From the NCBI GenBank assembly GCA_964529325.1, contig CAZGWH010000005.1, positions 1-64,000 on the forward strand: 64,000 nucleotides of DNA. The letters run 5' to 3'. The notes below the pieces were generated by a model. It was not told where the DNA came from and did not search any database. It was given only the letters and a program-made list of their open reading frames with translations. The translations under genes and the position numbers were made by a program. Below, in pieces: positions 54,899 through 64,000 of the stretch. Each line of letters opens with the position of its first letter. Positions within the stretch are counted from its first letter, which is position 1. This stretch comes from GCA-2689995 sp964529325. Lineage in GTDB: Bacteria; Fidelibacterota; Marinisomatia; SCGC-AAA003-L08; GCA-2689995.

Positions 54899-57486
54899 TG
54901 AGTAAAACTGCACCTACACCCGTTATGAAACAATTTTGGGAGGCAAAAAAAAATCATCCCGATTCAATCTTATTATTTCGAATGGGTGACTTTTATGAAA
55001 CTTTTGAAAATGATGCGATAAATGCATCAAAAATATTAGGAATTACTCTCACAAAAAGAGCAAATGGTGCGGCATCATCCATACCTTTGGCAGGTTTCCC
55101 ATATCATTCTTTAGAACAACATTTACACAAATTTTTAAAAGCGGGATTAAGAGTTGCAATTTGTGAACAAGTTGAAGACCCTAAAAAAGCAAAAGGAATT
55201 GTTAAGCGAGAAGTGGTTGAAGTCGTAACACCAGGAATTGCAATTACAGACCAATTTTTAAATCAAAAAGAAAATAATTATTTAATGTGTCTTTTTGGTG
55301 CAGATGGAAAGTTTGGATTTAGTATATTAGATCATTCTACAGGTGAATTTAAAACTGGAGAAAGAAATCTTACAAAATTAAGAACTTTAATACAACAATT
55401 TTCACCCAGCGAGATAATTGTTCCTGAATTTCAATTGAATGACTTTAAATCTCGAATAGGGAATGATTATTTATTTACAGTTTATAATGAATGGATGTTT
55501 GATGAACGGTCATGTTATAATCGATTAACTGAACATTTTAAATCTAAAAATTTAAAGGGATTTGGATTAGAAAAATTAAATTTAGCAATTTCTTCAAGTG
55601 GTGTTATTTTAGATTATTTGAAGAAAAATTGTAGAGCAAATATAAATCATATATCTTCAATTTCAATTATTAAGGAAAAAGGATTTATGAATTTAGATGG
55701 GTTTACAATTCGTAATTTAGAAATCTTTAATTCATTAAATTCACAAAATGATGATAATTCATTAATTCAATGTTTAGATTATTCGTTAACAGCAATTGGA
55801 GGACGATTATTAAAATCGTGGGTTAGAAGTCCTTTGACAAATAAAAAGCAAATTGAATTTCGGCATAATTTAATTGAAGATTTATTTCAAAATAAAGTTC
55901 TTGTAAAAGATATAAATTTTAATTTAAAAAAGTTATCAGATACTGAACGCATTATTACTCGTTTAACTGTAAATAGAGCAAGCCCACGTGAAGTTCAACA
56001 ACTGGGATTAAGTTTAATTATCGGTAAGACAATTCAAACTGAAATTAAAAAAATAAAATCCAAAAATTTCAAAAAATTATTTATGGATTTCCATGATGTA
56101 GATGAAATATCTCAAATCATAATAAATGGACTACAAGAAGAGCTTCCAGTAAAGTTATCACAAGGAAATGTAATAAAAACGGGTGTGTGTTCAAAGCTAG
56201 ATGAACTTAGAGAAATAAAAAATGATGCGACAAAATGGTTAGCAAAATACCAAGTTAGTGAGAGAGAATCATCACAAATAAATAATCTTAAAATTAAATA
56301 TAACCGAGTGTTTGGTTACTTTATTGAAGTGACAAAATCAAATATAGATCAAGTTCCCGAACATTATATTCGTAAACAAACTTTAACCAATGCAGAGCGA
56401 TACTTTACTCCTGAATTAAAAGAATTTGAAGATAAAATATTAAATGCAAATGATAAAATTTTAGAATTAGAAACAGAACTATTTTATGAATTAAGAACAT
56501 CTATTCTTGAATTTTCAAAACATATTCAAGATAATGCAAGAATATTGGCATTTTTGGATGTAATCTGTGGATTTTACGAATTGGCAGATAAATATAATTA
56601 TTGTAAACCTGAAATTGAAGTTTCAAATTTGCTCGAAATTAAAAATGGGCGTCACCCTGTTATTGAACAGATTTTACCAATAAATGAACAGTTTATTCCC
56701 AATGATATATTTTTAGAACCAACGACAAAACAAATTGCAATTATAACGGGTCCAAATATGGCTGGGAAAAGTACATATTTAAGGCAAATTGCATTAATTG
56801 TTTTAATTGCACAAATTGGTAGTTTTGTTCCCGCGGATTCTGCTAAAATTGGAATTGTAGATCAAATATTTACACGAGTTGGAGCAAGTGATAATTTAAC
56901 CGCAGGTGAGTCTACATTCTTGGTAGAAATGAATGAAACTGCAAATATTTTAAATAATGCAACAAAAGATAGTCTCATAATATTGGATGAAATTGGTCGT
57001 GGTACATCAACTTATGATGGATTATCAATTGCATGGGCAGTTACTGAATACATTCATAATAAACCTGAAATTGCTTCAAAAACGTTGTTTGCAACCCATT
57101 ATCATGAATTAGTTAATTTAGCTGAAGAATTACCAAATGCATTTAATTTAAATGTTTTAGTTAAAGAATTTGAAAATCAAATTGTTTTTATGAGAAAAAT
57201 AATTGAAGGTGGTGCAGATAAAAGTTATGGAATTCATGTTGCTGAACTTGCTGGAATACCACAGTCTGTAATTCAAAGATCTAGAGAAATTTTATTTGAA
57301 TTAAATGAAAATCCAAATGAAAATGTGAAAGCAAGTATAGAAGTGAAAAAAGAATTTCAAATGGATTTATTTTCTAAGAAACAAAGTGAGTTTATAAATG
57401 ATTTAAAAGAAATTGATATTAATAAAATAACACCAATAGAAGCGATGACAAAACTTGACGAATTGAAAAAGAAACATGAGGTTTAA
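54898..57486 (+). CDS. mutS: DNA mismatch repair protein MutS
   Basis: MutS recognises mispairs and starts repair. The 862-aa protein has the mismatch-reading Phe-x-Glu in GDFYETF (about residues 31-37), connector, lever and clamp domains, and an ATPase with Walker A GPNMAGKST (618-626), the GASDNLTAGESTFLVEM signature region and DEIGRGTSTYDG. The ATG overlaps the selB stop by one base. Confidence 0.98.
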   Translation: MSKTAPTPVMKQFWEAKKNHPDSILLFRMGDFYETFENDAINASKILGITLTKRANGAASSIPLAGFPYHSLEQHLHKFLKAGLRVAICEQVEDPKKAKGIVKREVVEVVTPGIAITDQFLNQKENNYLMCLFGADGKFGFSILDHSTGEFKTGERNLTKLRTLIQQFSPSEIIVPEFQLNDFKSRIGNDYLFTVYNEWMFDERSCYNRLTEHFKSKNLKGFGLEKLNLAISSSGVILDYLKKNCRANINHISSISIIKEKGFMNLDGFTIRNLEIFNSLNSQNDDNSLIQCLDYSLTAIGGRLLKSWVRSPLTNKKQIEFRHNLIEDLFQNKVLVKDINFNLKKLSDTERIITRLTVNRASPREVQQLGLSLIIGKTIQTEIKKIKSKNFKKLFMDFHDVDEISQIIINGLQEELPVKLSQGNVIKTGVCSKLDELREIKNDATKWLAKYQVSERESSQINNLKIKYNRVFGYFIEVTKSNIDQVPEHYIRKQTLTNAERYFTPELKEFEDKILNANDKILELETELFYELRTSILEFSKHIQDNARILAFLDVICGFYELADKYNYCKPEIEVSNLLEIKNGRHPVIEQILPINEQFIPNDIFLEPTTKQIAIITGPNMAGKSTYLRQIALIVLIAQIGSFVPADSAKIGIVDQIFTRVGASDNLTAGESTFLVEMNETANILNNATKDSLIILDEIGRGTSTYDGLSIAWAVTEYIHNKPEIASKTLFATHYHELVNLAEELPNAFNLNVLVKEFENQIVFMRKIIEGGADKSYGIHVAELAGIPQSVIQRSREILFELNENPNENVKASIEVKKEFQMDLFSKKQSEFINDLKEIDINKITPIEAMTKLDELKKKHEV

Positions 57487-58436
57487 AAATTAAATTTTTA
57501 AATAAATATTGGATAATATTTTTTATTTCCTTTAGTTTTTCATCAATAAAAATAACAGGAAATACATCAATATATTCTAATATACCATTGTCGGCTCAAA
57601 CTATTGCTCGTGCAGGGTCAATAAATTTCCAATCTAACTCATCATTATCTATATTTTCAAATCCAGTTGTAAAAAAAACATCTCAACAGTTAATAGGATT
57701 TAATATTAATTCTTATTTTTCAAATGAATATTCCTCCTCATTATTTATTTTTCCTCAAAAATATTTAAACAAATGGAATTATAATATTGGAGTTATCCAT
57801 ATTTCAATTCCTAAAATTCCGAATACTCAATATTTATTTGAAAATGATGTGCCTAATTATGATAATGTTTCATACTATAATCAAATTAATTTAGGATTAT
57901 TATTAAATTTTTCAACAAAAATATATGAAAACTATAAATTTGGAATAAATTTTATTCCACATTTATCTAGTTTATCTAATGAAAAATCATATGGAATAAT
58001 TTATAATATAGGTGTATTTTATCCTGGATTTAAAAATGTAGAATATGGGATAATAATTAATTCTGCTCCAGGGTCATTCACTTTTTGGAAAAATAATTCT
58101 ATTGAATTATTTCCATTTGAATTGATATTTCCTTTAATTTATAAAATTGGGAAAATGGAAATAAATTCGAATTTAAATTATTTTTCTAGTCAAAAGGATA
58201 AAGTTAATTATTCATTTGGGGTTGATTTTAATTTAGTTGATAATATCAAATTTATTTTGGGTCATAGTAAAAAGATAAAATACAGTGCTGGGTTTATATT
58301 TAATTTTCAAGGAATTAAAATTGAATATGGTGCTGGGTATCAAAAATTAGAAACATTTAATATGTTTCATCATGGAGTTGATTTAGTTTTTAATTTAAAA
58401 ATGGCAAATAAATGGCAAAAATTATTAAAACCTTAG
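57476..58436 (+). CDS. PorV/PorQ-like outer-membrane beta-barrel protein, start disrupted
   Basis: The product resembles the PorV/PorQ group: a short N-terminal loop with SAQTIARAGSINF, repeated aromatic amphipathic strands and GAGYQ near the end. The frame is open upstream of TTG 57588 and encodes a good signal peptide (KFLNKYWIIFFISFSFSS) but has no ATG, GTG or TTG there. ATG 57476, inside the end of mutS, would start it if the A5 run at 57485-57489 were one base shorter. So this is either a one-base frameshift, a sequencing error, or an ATT start at 57489. Its likely place is the outer membrane. Confidence 0.65.
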
Positions 58437-58445
58437 GGTGTGTAT

Positions 58446-59324
58446 ATGCCTAATAGTATGACTGGGTTTGGAAATGCAGAATATTCCAATAATGGAATTA
58501 CAATTCGTGTAAGCATTAAATCGTTAAATAGTCGGTTTCTAGATATTCATTTAAAACTACCTCGTCTATTATATGAATTTGAATCTAGTATAAATACATT
58601 AGTAAAAGAATATTTAGAAAGAGGCCGGGTTTCTATTTCAATGGAAATTGAATCTGAGACCGATTTATTAGATGAAATTAATTTAGATATGCCTCGATTA
58701 AAACAATATATGCGATTAATAAATGAAATTACCTCCGAAATTCAAAGTATTAATAAACCAAGTATTGAATATTTTTTAAATAATCAAGAAATAGTTAAAA
58801 AAGAAACAAAATTAAACAAAGAACAGATTGAAATTTGTCTTAAAAAAAGTTTAATATTAGGATTACAGGAAACACAGAAATTACGGAAAATAGAGGGGCA
58901 AAAATTAATCGATGATTTAACCCTTCGAATTGATATCTCCAATAAAATTGTTGAAGAGATTAAATCAATTACTGATTCAACTTGGAATACGCAAATTGAA
59001 AAGTATAAAAAAAGAATCGGTAGTTTAATAAATGATGTAAAAATTGATGAACAGAGATTAGCTCAAGAGATTGCAATTATTGCAGAAAAAAGAGACATCA
59101 CTGAAGAAATTATAAGATTTAAAGCTCATACAGAGTTATTCAAAGATTTTCTTAATGAATCTAATAATCAGATTGGAAAGAAAATGAATTTTCTTTTACA
59201 GGAAATAGGTAGAGAAGTTAATACGATCGGTTCAAAAACTGATATTACAAAAGTGAGCCATTTAGTTGTTAATTTAAAAAATGAAATTGAAAAAATAAGA
59301 GAGCAGGTACAGAATATATTATGA
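58446..59324 (+). CDS. yicC: YicC/YloC family endoribonuclease
   Basis: YicC-type proteins are endoribonucleases implicated in small-RNA decay. The 292-aa protein has the family opening NSMTGFGNAE, the SLNSRFLDIHLKLPRLLYEFE segment and the C-terminal DUF1732 motif with KMNFLLQEIGREVNTIGSK. I prefer ATG 58446, with AGGGTG just before it, over GTG 58440, which is in the same frame. It overlaps gmk by four bases, the usual yicC-gmk-rpoZ order. Confidence 0.93.
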   Translation: MPNSMTGFGNAEYSNNGITIRVSIKSLNSRFLDIHLKLPRLLYEFESSINTLVKEYLERGRVSISMEIESETDLLDEINLDMPRLKQYMRLINEITSEIQSINKPSIEYFLNNQEIVKKETKLNKEQIEICLKKSLILGLQETQKLRKIEGQKLIDDLTLRIDISNKIVEEIKSITDSTWNTQIEKYKKRIGSLINDVKIDEQRLAQEIAIIAEKRDITEEIIRFKAHTELFKDFLNESNNQIGKKMNFLLQEIGREVNTIGSKTDITKVSHLVVNLKNEIEKIREQVQNIL

Positions 59325-59905
59325 GTGAAGGTAAACTTATTGTATTATCAGCCCCATCAGGGACTGGTAAAACTTCTGTTTGTAAGGAATTATTAAAAAG
59401 AAATCCAAATTGGACATTCTCAATATCGGTAACAACTCGAGAGCCTAGAGAAGGTGAAGTTGATGGTATTGATTATATTTTTATGGAAGATGAAAAATTT
59501 AAACACATGGCTCATTTTGGTGATTTTATTGAATGGGAATGGGTACATGGTAATAAATATGGTACATTGATGTCAACATTAGATGATTCATTAGATGAAG
59601 GTAAAATAATGTTACTTGATATTGATGTTAAAGGTGGAAAATCAATTACTGAGGAATTTCCAGATGAAGTTATTTCAATTTTTATTGAACCTCCAGGAGA
59701 TAATATTACTGAAAAGAAAGAAGTATTGGAGGAAAGATTAAAATTAAGAGCTAATACACCGATTACATTAATTAAAAAAAGGTTAAAAAGATTAGATCTT
59801 GAGTTGGAATATAAAGATAATTTCCAACATCATTTTATTAATTATGATTTAGAAGAAACCACAAACGATATTGAAAATATAATAAAGGAAAATTTAGACA
59901 AATGA
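59321..59905 (+). CDS. gmk: Guanylate kinase
   Basis: This kinase phosphorylates GMP to GDP. The 194-aa protein has the P-loop SAPSGTGKTSV (about residues 10-20), the GMP-binding TTREPREGEVDGIDYIF stretch and a lid region. It is slightly short and diverges after residue ~125. Its ATG lies in the yicC end and its stop overlaps rpoZ by four bases. Confidence 0.95.
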   Translation: MSEGKLIVLSAPSGTGKTSVCKELLKRNPNWTFSISVTTREPREGEVDGIDYIFMEDEKFKHMAHFGDFIEWEWVHGNKYGTLMSTLDDSLDEGKIMLLDIDVKGGKSITEEFPDEVISIFIEPPGDNITEKKEVLEERLKLRANTPITLIKKRLKRLDLELEYKDNFQHHFINYDLEETTNDIENIIKENLDK

Positions 59906-60180
59906 TAGTAACATTACCATTTAGTGAATTAAATAAAATTAATGATGATATTTATAAAAGTGTCGTTATTATTGGGAAAAGATCAAAACAAGTTATTGAA
60001 GATAGACAAATTAATAAAATTCATGTCATTGATGAGGAAGAAGACTTTGAGAGTCTAGACAGTGTTCGTGAAATTGAAATTGAAGAATATATTGAAAAAG
60101 ACAAGGTTATTGTTTCTTCTTTAAAAGAATATATGGCAGGTGATCTTGAATGGAAACTTGAACAAACTCAAGATAACTAA
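59902..60180 (+). CDS. rpoZ: RNA polymerase omega subunit
   Basis: The 92-aa protein has the omega/RPB6 core: DIYKSVVIIGKRSKQV (about residues 16-31), where the family reads a helix ending in ARRA or similar, followed by an acidic linker and a C-terminal helix. Omega helps fold the beta' subunit. The call rests on this segment and on the gmk-rpoZ coupling. Confidence 0.85.
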   Translation: MIVTLPFSELNKINDDIYKSVVIIGKRSKQVIEDRQINKIHVIDEEEDFESLDSVREIEIEEYIEKDKVIVSSLKEYMAGDLEWKLEQTQDN

Positions 60181-60186
60181 TGAAAA

Positions 60187-60846
60187 ATGAATGGGAGATT
60201 GCGTAATCAATGGCTTTTACAGCAAAAAGAATTATACGGTGATTCCCTATATTTAGAAAAAAAAGAAAATAATTCGGTTGATGAAAAAACCAATTTAGAT
60301 GAATTTAAGAATCAAATTAATAATTGTCAAAATTGCAAATTAAGTTTAAATCGTAAAAATATTGTATTCGGCATCGGTAACCCTGATGCCGATTTAGTTT
60401 TCATTGGTATGGCTCCAAACGAAAATGAAGAATTAATTGGTGAACCTATTGTGGGAGCTGAGGGTGAGTTATTTGATAATATATTAAAAGCAATTAATTT
60501 GAATAGAAAAAATATTTATATATTAAATATTTTAAAGTGTAAACCTCCTAATAATATAAATATTCAGCAAAATGAAATTGATCAGTGTATACCTTATTTA
60601 GATACACAATTAAATTTAATTAATCCTAAATTAATAATTGTTCTTGGTGAAATTGCAGGGCAAAAATTACTTCAAATTGATATATCCCTTAATGAGATGA
60701 GAAAAAATACATATCAATATAATGGAATTGAATTAATGGTAACTTATCATCCAGAAACTTTAATAAAAAAATCAAAATTAAAAAGACCGGCATGGGAAGA
60801 TTTTAAAAAAATGAGAACTAAATATTTAAAAGAGGATAAATTTTGA
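60187..60846 (+). CDS. Uracil-DNA glycosylase family 4 relative
   Basis: The 219-aa protein has four cysteines, 47, 50, 118 and 134 (CxxC, then C-x15-C), the iron-sulfur ligand pattern of family-4 uracil-DNA glycosylases. It also has GEPIVGAEGELF, KCKPPNN and a C-terminal YHPETL motif. However, the catalytic loop that normally reads GE(A/G)PG is GMAPN here (about residues 74-78), so the conserved Glu is Met. It may have altered activity. It ends 4 nt inside dnaB. Confidence 0.85.
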   Translation: MNGRLRNQWLLQQKELYGDSLYLEKKENNSVDEKTNLDEFKNQINNCQNCKLSLNRKNIVFGIGNPDADLVFIGMAPNENEELIGEPIVGAEGELFDNILKAINLNRKNIYILNILKCKPPNNINIQQNEIDQCIPYLDTQLNLINPKLIIVLGEIAGQKLLQIDISLNEMRKNTYQYNGIELMVTYHPETLIKKSKLKRPAWEDFKKMRTKYLKEDKF

Positions 60847-62204
60847 CAGATCAAAGTTCAGAAGTACGCTTACCTCCTCAATCAGTTGAAGCTGAAAAGG
60901 CATTATTAGGATGTGTTTTAATAGAAAGTTCCGCACTTCCTAAAGTAATAGACAAAGTTCAAGTAGATAGTTTTTATAAACCTGCACATTCAAAAATATA
61001 TCAGGCAATGTTAGATTTATTTGAAAAAAATGAATCGATAGACACAATTACGGTTGTTGATAAATTACAAAAAAATGGTGAATTAGAAAATGTAGGTGGA
61101 GCATATTATATTTCTGGATTATCTAATGAAACGGCTTCATCTGAAAATGTTGAATATTATGGAAAAATTGTAGCTGATAAATCGACATTAAGAAATATTA
61201 TTGCTACTTCAGTAGATTTATCAACCCTTGCTTATGATGAAAAAAGTGAGGTGACTGCAATTTTAGATGAAGCAGAAAAAAAATTATTTGCATTATCTCA
61301 AAATTTTTCTCGAGGTGGTTTTACTCCAATCAGTAAAAAATTACATGATGTTTTAGATAAATGGGGAAATCATAAAAAAGGTGAGTTTATTGGTGTTCCA
61401 ACGGGTTATACTGATTTAGATAAAAAACTTTCAGGTTTTCAAAAATCAGATCTAATTATTCTTGCGGGGCGACCATCTATGGGTAAAACAGCCCTTGCTT
61501 TAAGCATGGCAAGAAACGCAGCAGTTGAACATAATTTAAAAGTAGGGGTTTTTAGTCTTGAAATGTCAGTTACCCAATTAACGGAACGATTAATAACTGC
61601 TGAGGCTAAAGTAGATAGTCATCTCGTTAGAGATGGGAGATTACCTGGAAAAGACTGGAAAAAACTATCTAAAGCTGCTGGGAAATTAAATAAAGCACAA
61701 ATATTTATTGATGATTCTGCAGATTTGAACATTATGGAATTGAGAGCAAAAGCAAGAAGATTAAAAGCTGAATTTGGCATTGATGCTTTATTTATAGACT
61801 ATTTACAATTATTAAATGTACCGGGTAGAACAGAAAGTCGCCAACAAGAAATTTCATTTATTTCACGATCATTAAAAGCATTAGCAAAAGATTTAGATAT
61901 CCCTGTTATTGCTTTATCTCAGCTTTCTCGAGCATTGGAGGCAAGACAGGATAAACGGCCAATGATGTCTGATTTGAGAGAAAGTGGAGCAATTGAGCAA
62001 GATGCTGATGTTGTTTTATTTGTATATCGACCAATCGTGTATTCAAAAAAAGAAGAAGATGAAGGATTGGGTGAAATTATTATTTCTAAACATAGAAATG
62101 GACCAACGGGTATAATAAAAGTTTCATTTGTTGATAAATATGCTCGGTTTGAAAACATGGAATTTCATGAAGATCAATATAGTAATGATCCTTTCTATGG
62201 TTAA
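60843..62204 (+). CDS. dnaB: Replicative DNA helicase DnaB
   Basis: DnaB is the hexameric fork helicase. The 453-aa protein has the N-terminal DnaG-interaction domain (PPQSVEAEKALLGCVL) and a RecA-fold domain with Walker A GRPSMGKTA (209-217), FIDYLQLL, and the ALSQLSRALEARQDKRPMMSDLRESG region. No intein is present. The start is TTG, overlapping the previous gene by four bases. Confidence 0.97.
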   Translation: MTDQSSEVRLPPQSVEAEKALLGCVLIESSALPKVIDKVQVDSFYKPAHSKIYQAMLDLFEKNESIDTITVVDKLQKNGELENVGGAYYISGLSNETASSENVEYYGKIVADKSTLRNIIATSVDLSTLAYDEKSEVTAILDEAEKKLFALSQNFSRGGFTPISKKLHDVLDKWGNHKKGEFIGVPTGYTDLDKKLSGFQKSDLIILAGRPSMGKTALALSMARNAAVEHNLKVGVFSLEMSVTQLTERLITAEAKVDSHLVRDGRLPGKDWKKLSKAAGKLNKAQIFIDDSADLNIMELRAKARRLKAEFGIDALFIDYLQLLNVPGRTESRQQEISFISRSLKALAKDLDIPVIALSQLSRALEARQDKRPMMSDLRESGAIEQDADVVLFVYRPIVYSKKEEDEGLGEIIISKHRNGPTGIIKVSFVDKYARFENMEFHEDQYSNDPFYG

Positions 62205-62207
62205 TTT

Positions 62208-64000
62208 TTGTTAGATTCTTTAAAAAATATATTCCCATTAAATGGTGGAAAACCAAGTCCGTTCAATGAAATAATTAATACATTAAATCGCCAAGAAAAA
62301 ATAAATGATGATACGGAAGCATTTTTATGGAAAGCGTATCAGTTTGGTGAATCGGCACATATTGATCAAAAAAGAAGATCTGGTGAACCATATTTTAATC
62401 ATTGTTCAGCTGTAGGTAATATATTAGCTAGTTGGGGATTAGATGAAAATACAATAATCGCTGGGTTATTACATGATACAGTTGAAGATACAGATATTTC
62501 TCTTGAAAATATTTCTGAAGAATTTAATCAAGAAATTGCTGATTTAATTGAAGGAGTTACAAAATTATCTGGGATAAAATTTTATAGTCGTCAACATAAA
62601 CAGGCTGAAAATTTCATGAAAATGTTTTTATCTGTTGCAAAAGATATTCGTGTAATTATTATAAAATTTGCTGACCGTTTGCATAATATGAGAACACTTG
62701 AACATTTACCATTAATTAAACAACGACGAATAGCAAATGAAACAAAAGATGTTTACGCACCATTAGCCCACCGCCTGGGAATGAATAAACTTAAAAGTGA
62801 TTATGAAGATTTAATATTTAAAACCGTTAAACCAAAGGTATATAAAAGATTATTAAAAAAAGTTAAATCAAGTAAGGCTGAAAGAGAAAAATTCTTGAAT
62901 GATTTTATTCAACCTATTGTTGAAAAATTAGAAAACGACTCAATATCGAATAGAATTTTAAAACGAACTAAACATTATTCATCAATTCAAGGCAAAATTA
63001 TAGCCCGAGGTAAGCCATTTGAAGAAATAATGGATATAATGGCAATTAGGGTTATTGTTACTAATTTAGAGGATTGCTACACTATTTTAGGTTATATACA
63101 TGGGCTTTATACTCCTTTACAGGCAAGATTTAAAGATTTTATTTCAACTCCAAAAAAGAATGGATACCAATCTTTACATACTACTGTTTTTGGAAAAAAT
63201 GGGCGTATAGTAGAAATTCAAATTAGAACTGAAGAAATGGATAAAACTGCTGAAATTGGAATTGCTGCGCATTGGGCATACAAAGAGGGGCAGGGAAAAA
63301 ATAAAAAATCAACTAAATCTTTAGATAAACATATTAGTTGGCTTCGTGAGCTTGTTGAAGTATTACAAGATGAAGATAGAAATGAAGACCCTAAAGAATT
63401 TTTACAATTATTGAAAATTGATTTATTTGAACAAGAAATATTTATTTTTTCTCCTAAGGGTGATGTTTATCAACTTAAAGAAAATTCAACACCTGTAGAT
63501 TTTGCATTTGAAGTTCATACTGAAGTTGGAATGCATTGTATTGGCGCCAAAATAAATGGGAAAATTGTACCTTTAAATTCAAAATTAAAAAACGGTGATA
63601 GCATTGAAATAATTACTTCAGAAAGTAAAAATCCGAGCTATGCATGGTTAAAATTTGTTCAAACAATAAAAGCAAAAACAAATATAAAAAAATGGATAAA
63701 CAAAGAACAAAATAATCAATCCATTTCTTTAGGGAAGGAAATATTAGAGAAAACACTTCGCCGTTTAAAAAAGAAAAAATTATTAAAGGAAATTATTAAA
63801 TTACCTCAACAATTGGGAGTCAATTCAATTGATCAAGTGTATATTGGAGTTTCAAATGGTTCATTAACAGTTCGAGATATTATTGAGAAATATACTCCAC
63901 ATGAAGTAGAATCAAAAAAAATAGATGACAAACCTTCATTTACACAACGATTTTTAGAAAAGGCAAGAGGGAATGCCAAAGGTGTAAATGTTGATGGAAT
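62208..64000 (+). CDS. rel: Bifunctional (p)ppGpp synthetase/hydrolase, 3' end cut off
   Basis: The gene starts with TTG 3 nt after dnaB and stays open to the window end (597 codons seen). It has the HD hydrolase domain with HDTVEDT (His89, Asp90) and the synthetase domain with RFKD at 307-310 followed by YQSLHTTV. The RxKD form is typical of bifunctional Rel/SpoT, while RelA-type synthetases carry ExDD. A TGS domain follows from about residue 405. The C-terminal regulatory domains lie beyond the window. Confidence 0.95.
   Translation, partial: MLDSLKNIFPLNGGKPSPFNEIINTLNRQEKINDDTEAFLWKAYQFGESAHIDQKRRSGEPYFNHCSAVGNILASWGLDENTIIAGLLHDTVEDTDISLENISEEFNQEIADLIEGVTKLSGIKFYSRQHKQAENFMKMFLSVAKDIRVIIIKFADRLHNMRTLEHLPLIKQRRIANETKDVYAPLAHRLGMNKLKSDYEDLIFKTVKPKVYKRLLKKVKSSKAEREKFLNDFIQPIVEKLENDSISNRILKRTKHYSSIQGKIIARGKPFEEIMDIMAIRVIVTNLEDCYTILGYIHGLYTPLQARFKDFISTPKKNGYQSLHTTVFGKNGRIVEIQIRTEEMDKTAEIGIAAHWAYKEGQGKNKKSTKSLDKHISWLRELVEVLQDEDRNEDPKEFLQLLKIDLFEQEIFIFSPKGDVYQLKENSTPVDFAFEVHTEVGMHCIGAKINGKIVPLNSKLKNGDSIEIITSESKNPSYAWLKFVQTIKAKTNIKKWINKEQNNQSISLGKEILEKTLRRLKKKKLLKEIIKLPQQLGVNSIDQVYIGVSNGSLTVRDIIEKYTPHEVESKKIDDKPSFTQRFLEKARGNAKGVNVDG

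Overview
The window is an AT-rich bacterial chromosome segment, nearly all of it coded on the + strand and using genetic code 11. Several traits point to the Fibrobacteres-Chlorobi-Bacteroidetes (FCB) side of the tree, perhaps a marine lineage such as Marinimicrobia: a continuous rpoBC-str-S10-spc-alpha cluster, signal peptides ending in LWGQ-like sequences, a PorV-like outer-membrane protein, a relic of a type IX secretion sorting domain, and many TTG starts. The lineage is an inference; no rRNA is present to test it.

Region 1 (1-31 kb) is the transcription/translation supercluster: tRNA-Tyr, Gly and Thr, tuf copy 1, rpmG, tRNA-Trp, secE, nusG, rplKAJL, rpoBC, rpsL, rpsG, fusA, tuf copy 2, then the complete S10, spc and alpha operons through rplQ. 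The two tuf copies form a 1204-bp repeat. adk is absent between secY and map. A terminator-like hairpin follows rplQ but lies inside the signal-peptide codons of the next gene.

Region 2 (31-39.5 kb) is accessory metabolism: a secreted glycosidase-like protein, histidine degradation enzymes (hutU, hutI), a DUF885 lipoprotein, an aromatic amino acid hydroxylase, a small heavy-metal-associated (HMA) protein, and the most notable gene of the window. That gene (38180-39235) is an exported beta-barrel-like protein whose frame carries two TGA codons directly after the signal peptide. They are spaced as U-x-x-U and followed at 17 nt by a stem-loop with a GGUC loop, which is the bacterial SECIS signature. 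It is best read as a selenoprotein, and selA and selB lie 13 kb downstream. tRNA-Phe and a terminator close the region.

Region 3 (39.7-45.8 kb) holds a damage-tolerance set: an ImuB-like Y-family protein lacking the catalytic acidic residues but keeping a clamp-binding QLYLF motif, a DnaE2/ImuC-type polymerase, and a convergent SRAP (YedK/HMCES) protein. It is followed by decayed remnants of a DUF4395 gene and a sorting-domain gene.

Region 4 (45.8-64 kb) is housekeeping: ffh, rpsP (with a long charged tail), khpA, rimM, trmD, rplS and a terminator. A second run follows: a GAF/HD-GYP protein, an unknown 88-aa protein, selA, selB, mutS, a PorV-like protein with a disrupted start, yicC, gmk, rpoZ, a family-4 uracil-DNA glycosylase relative, dnaB, and a bifunctional-type rel gene cut by the window end.
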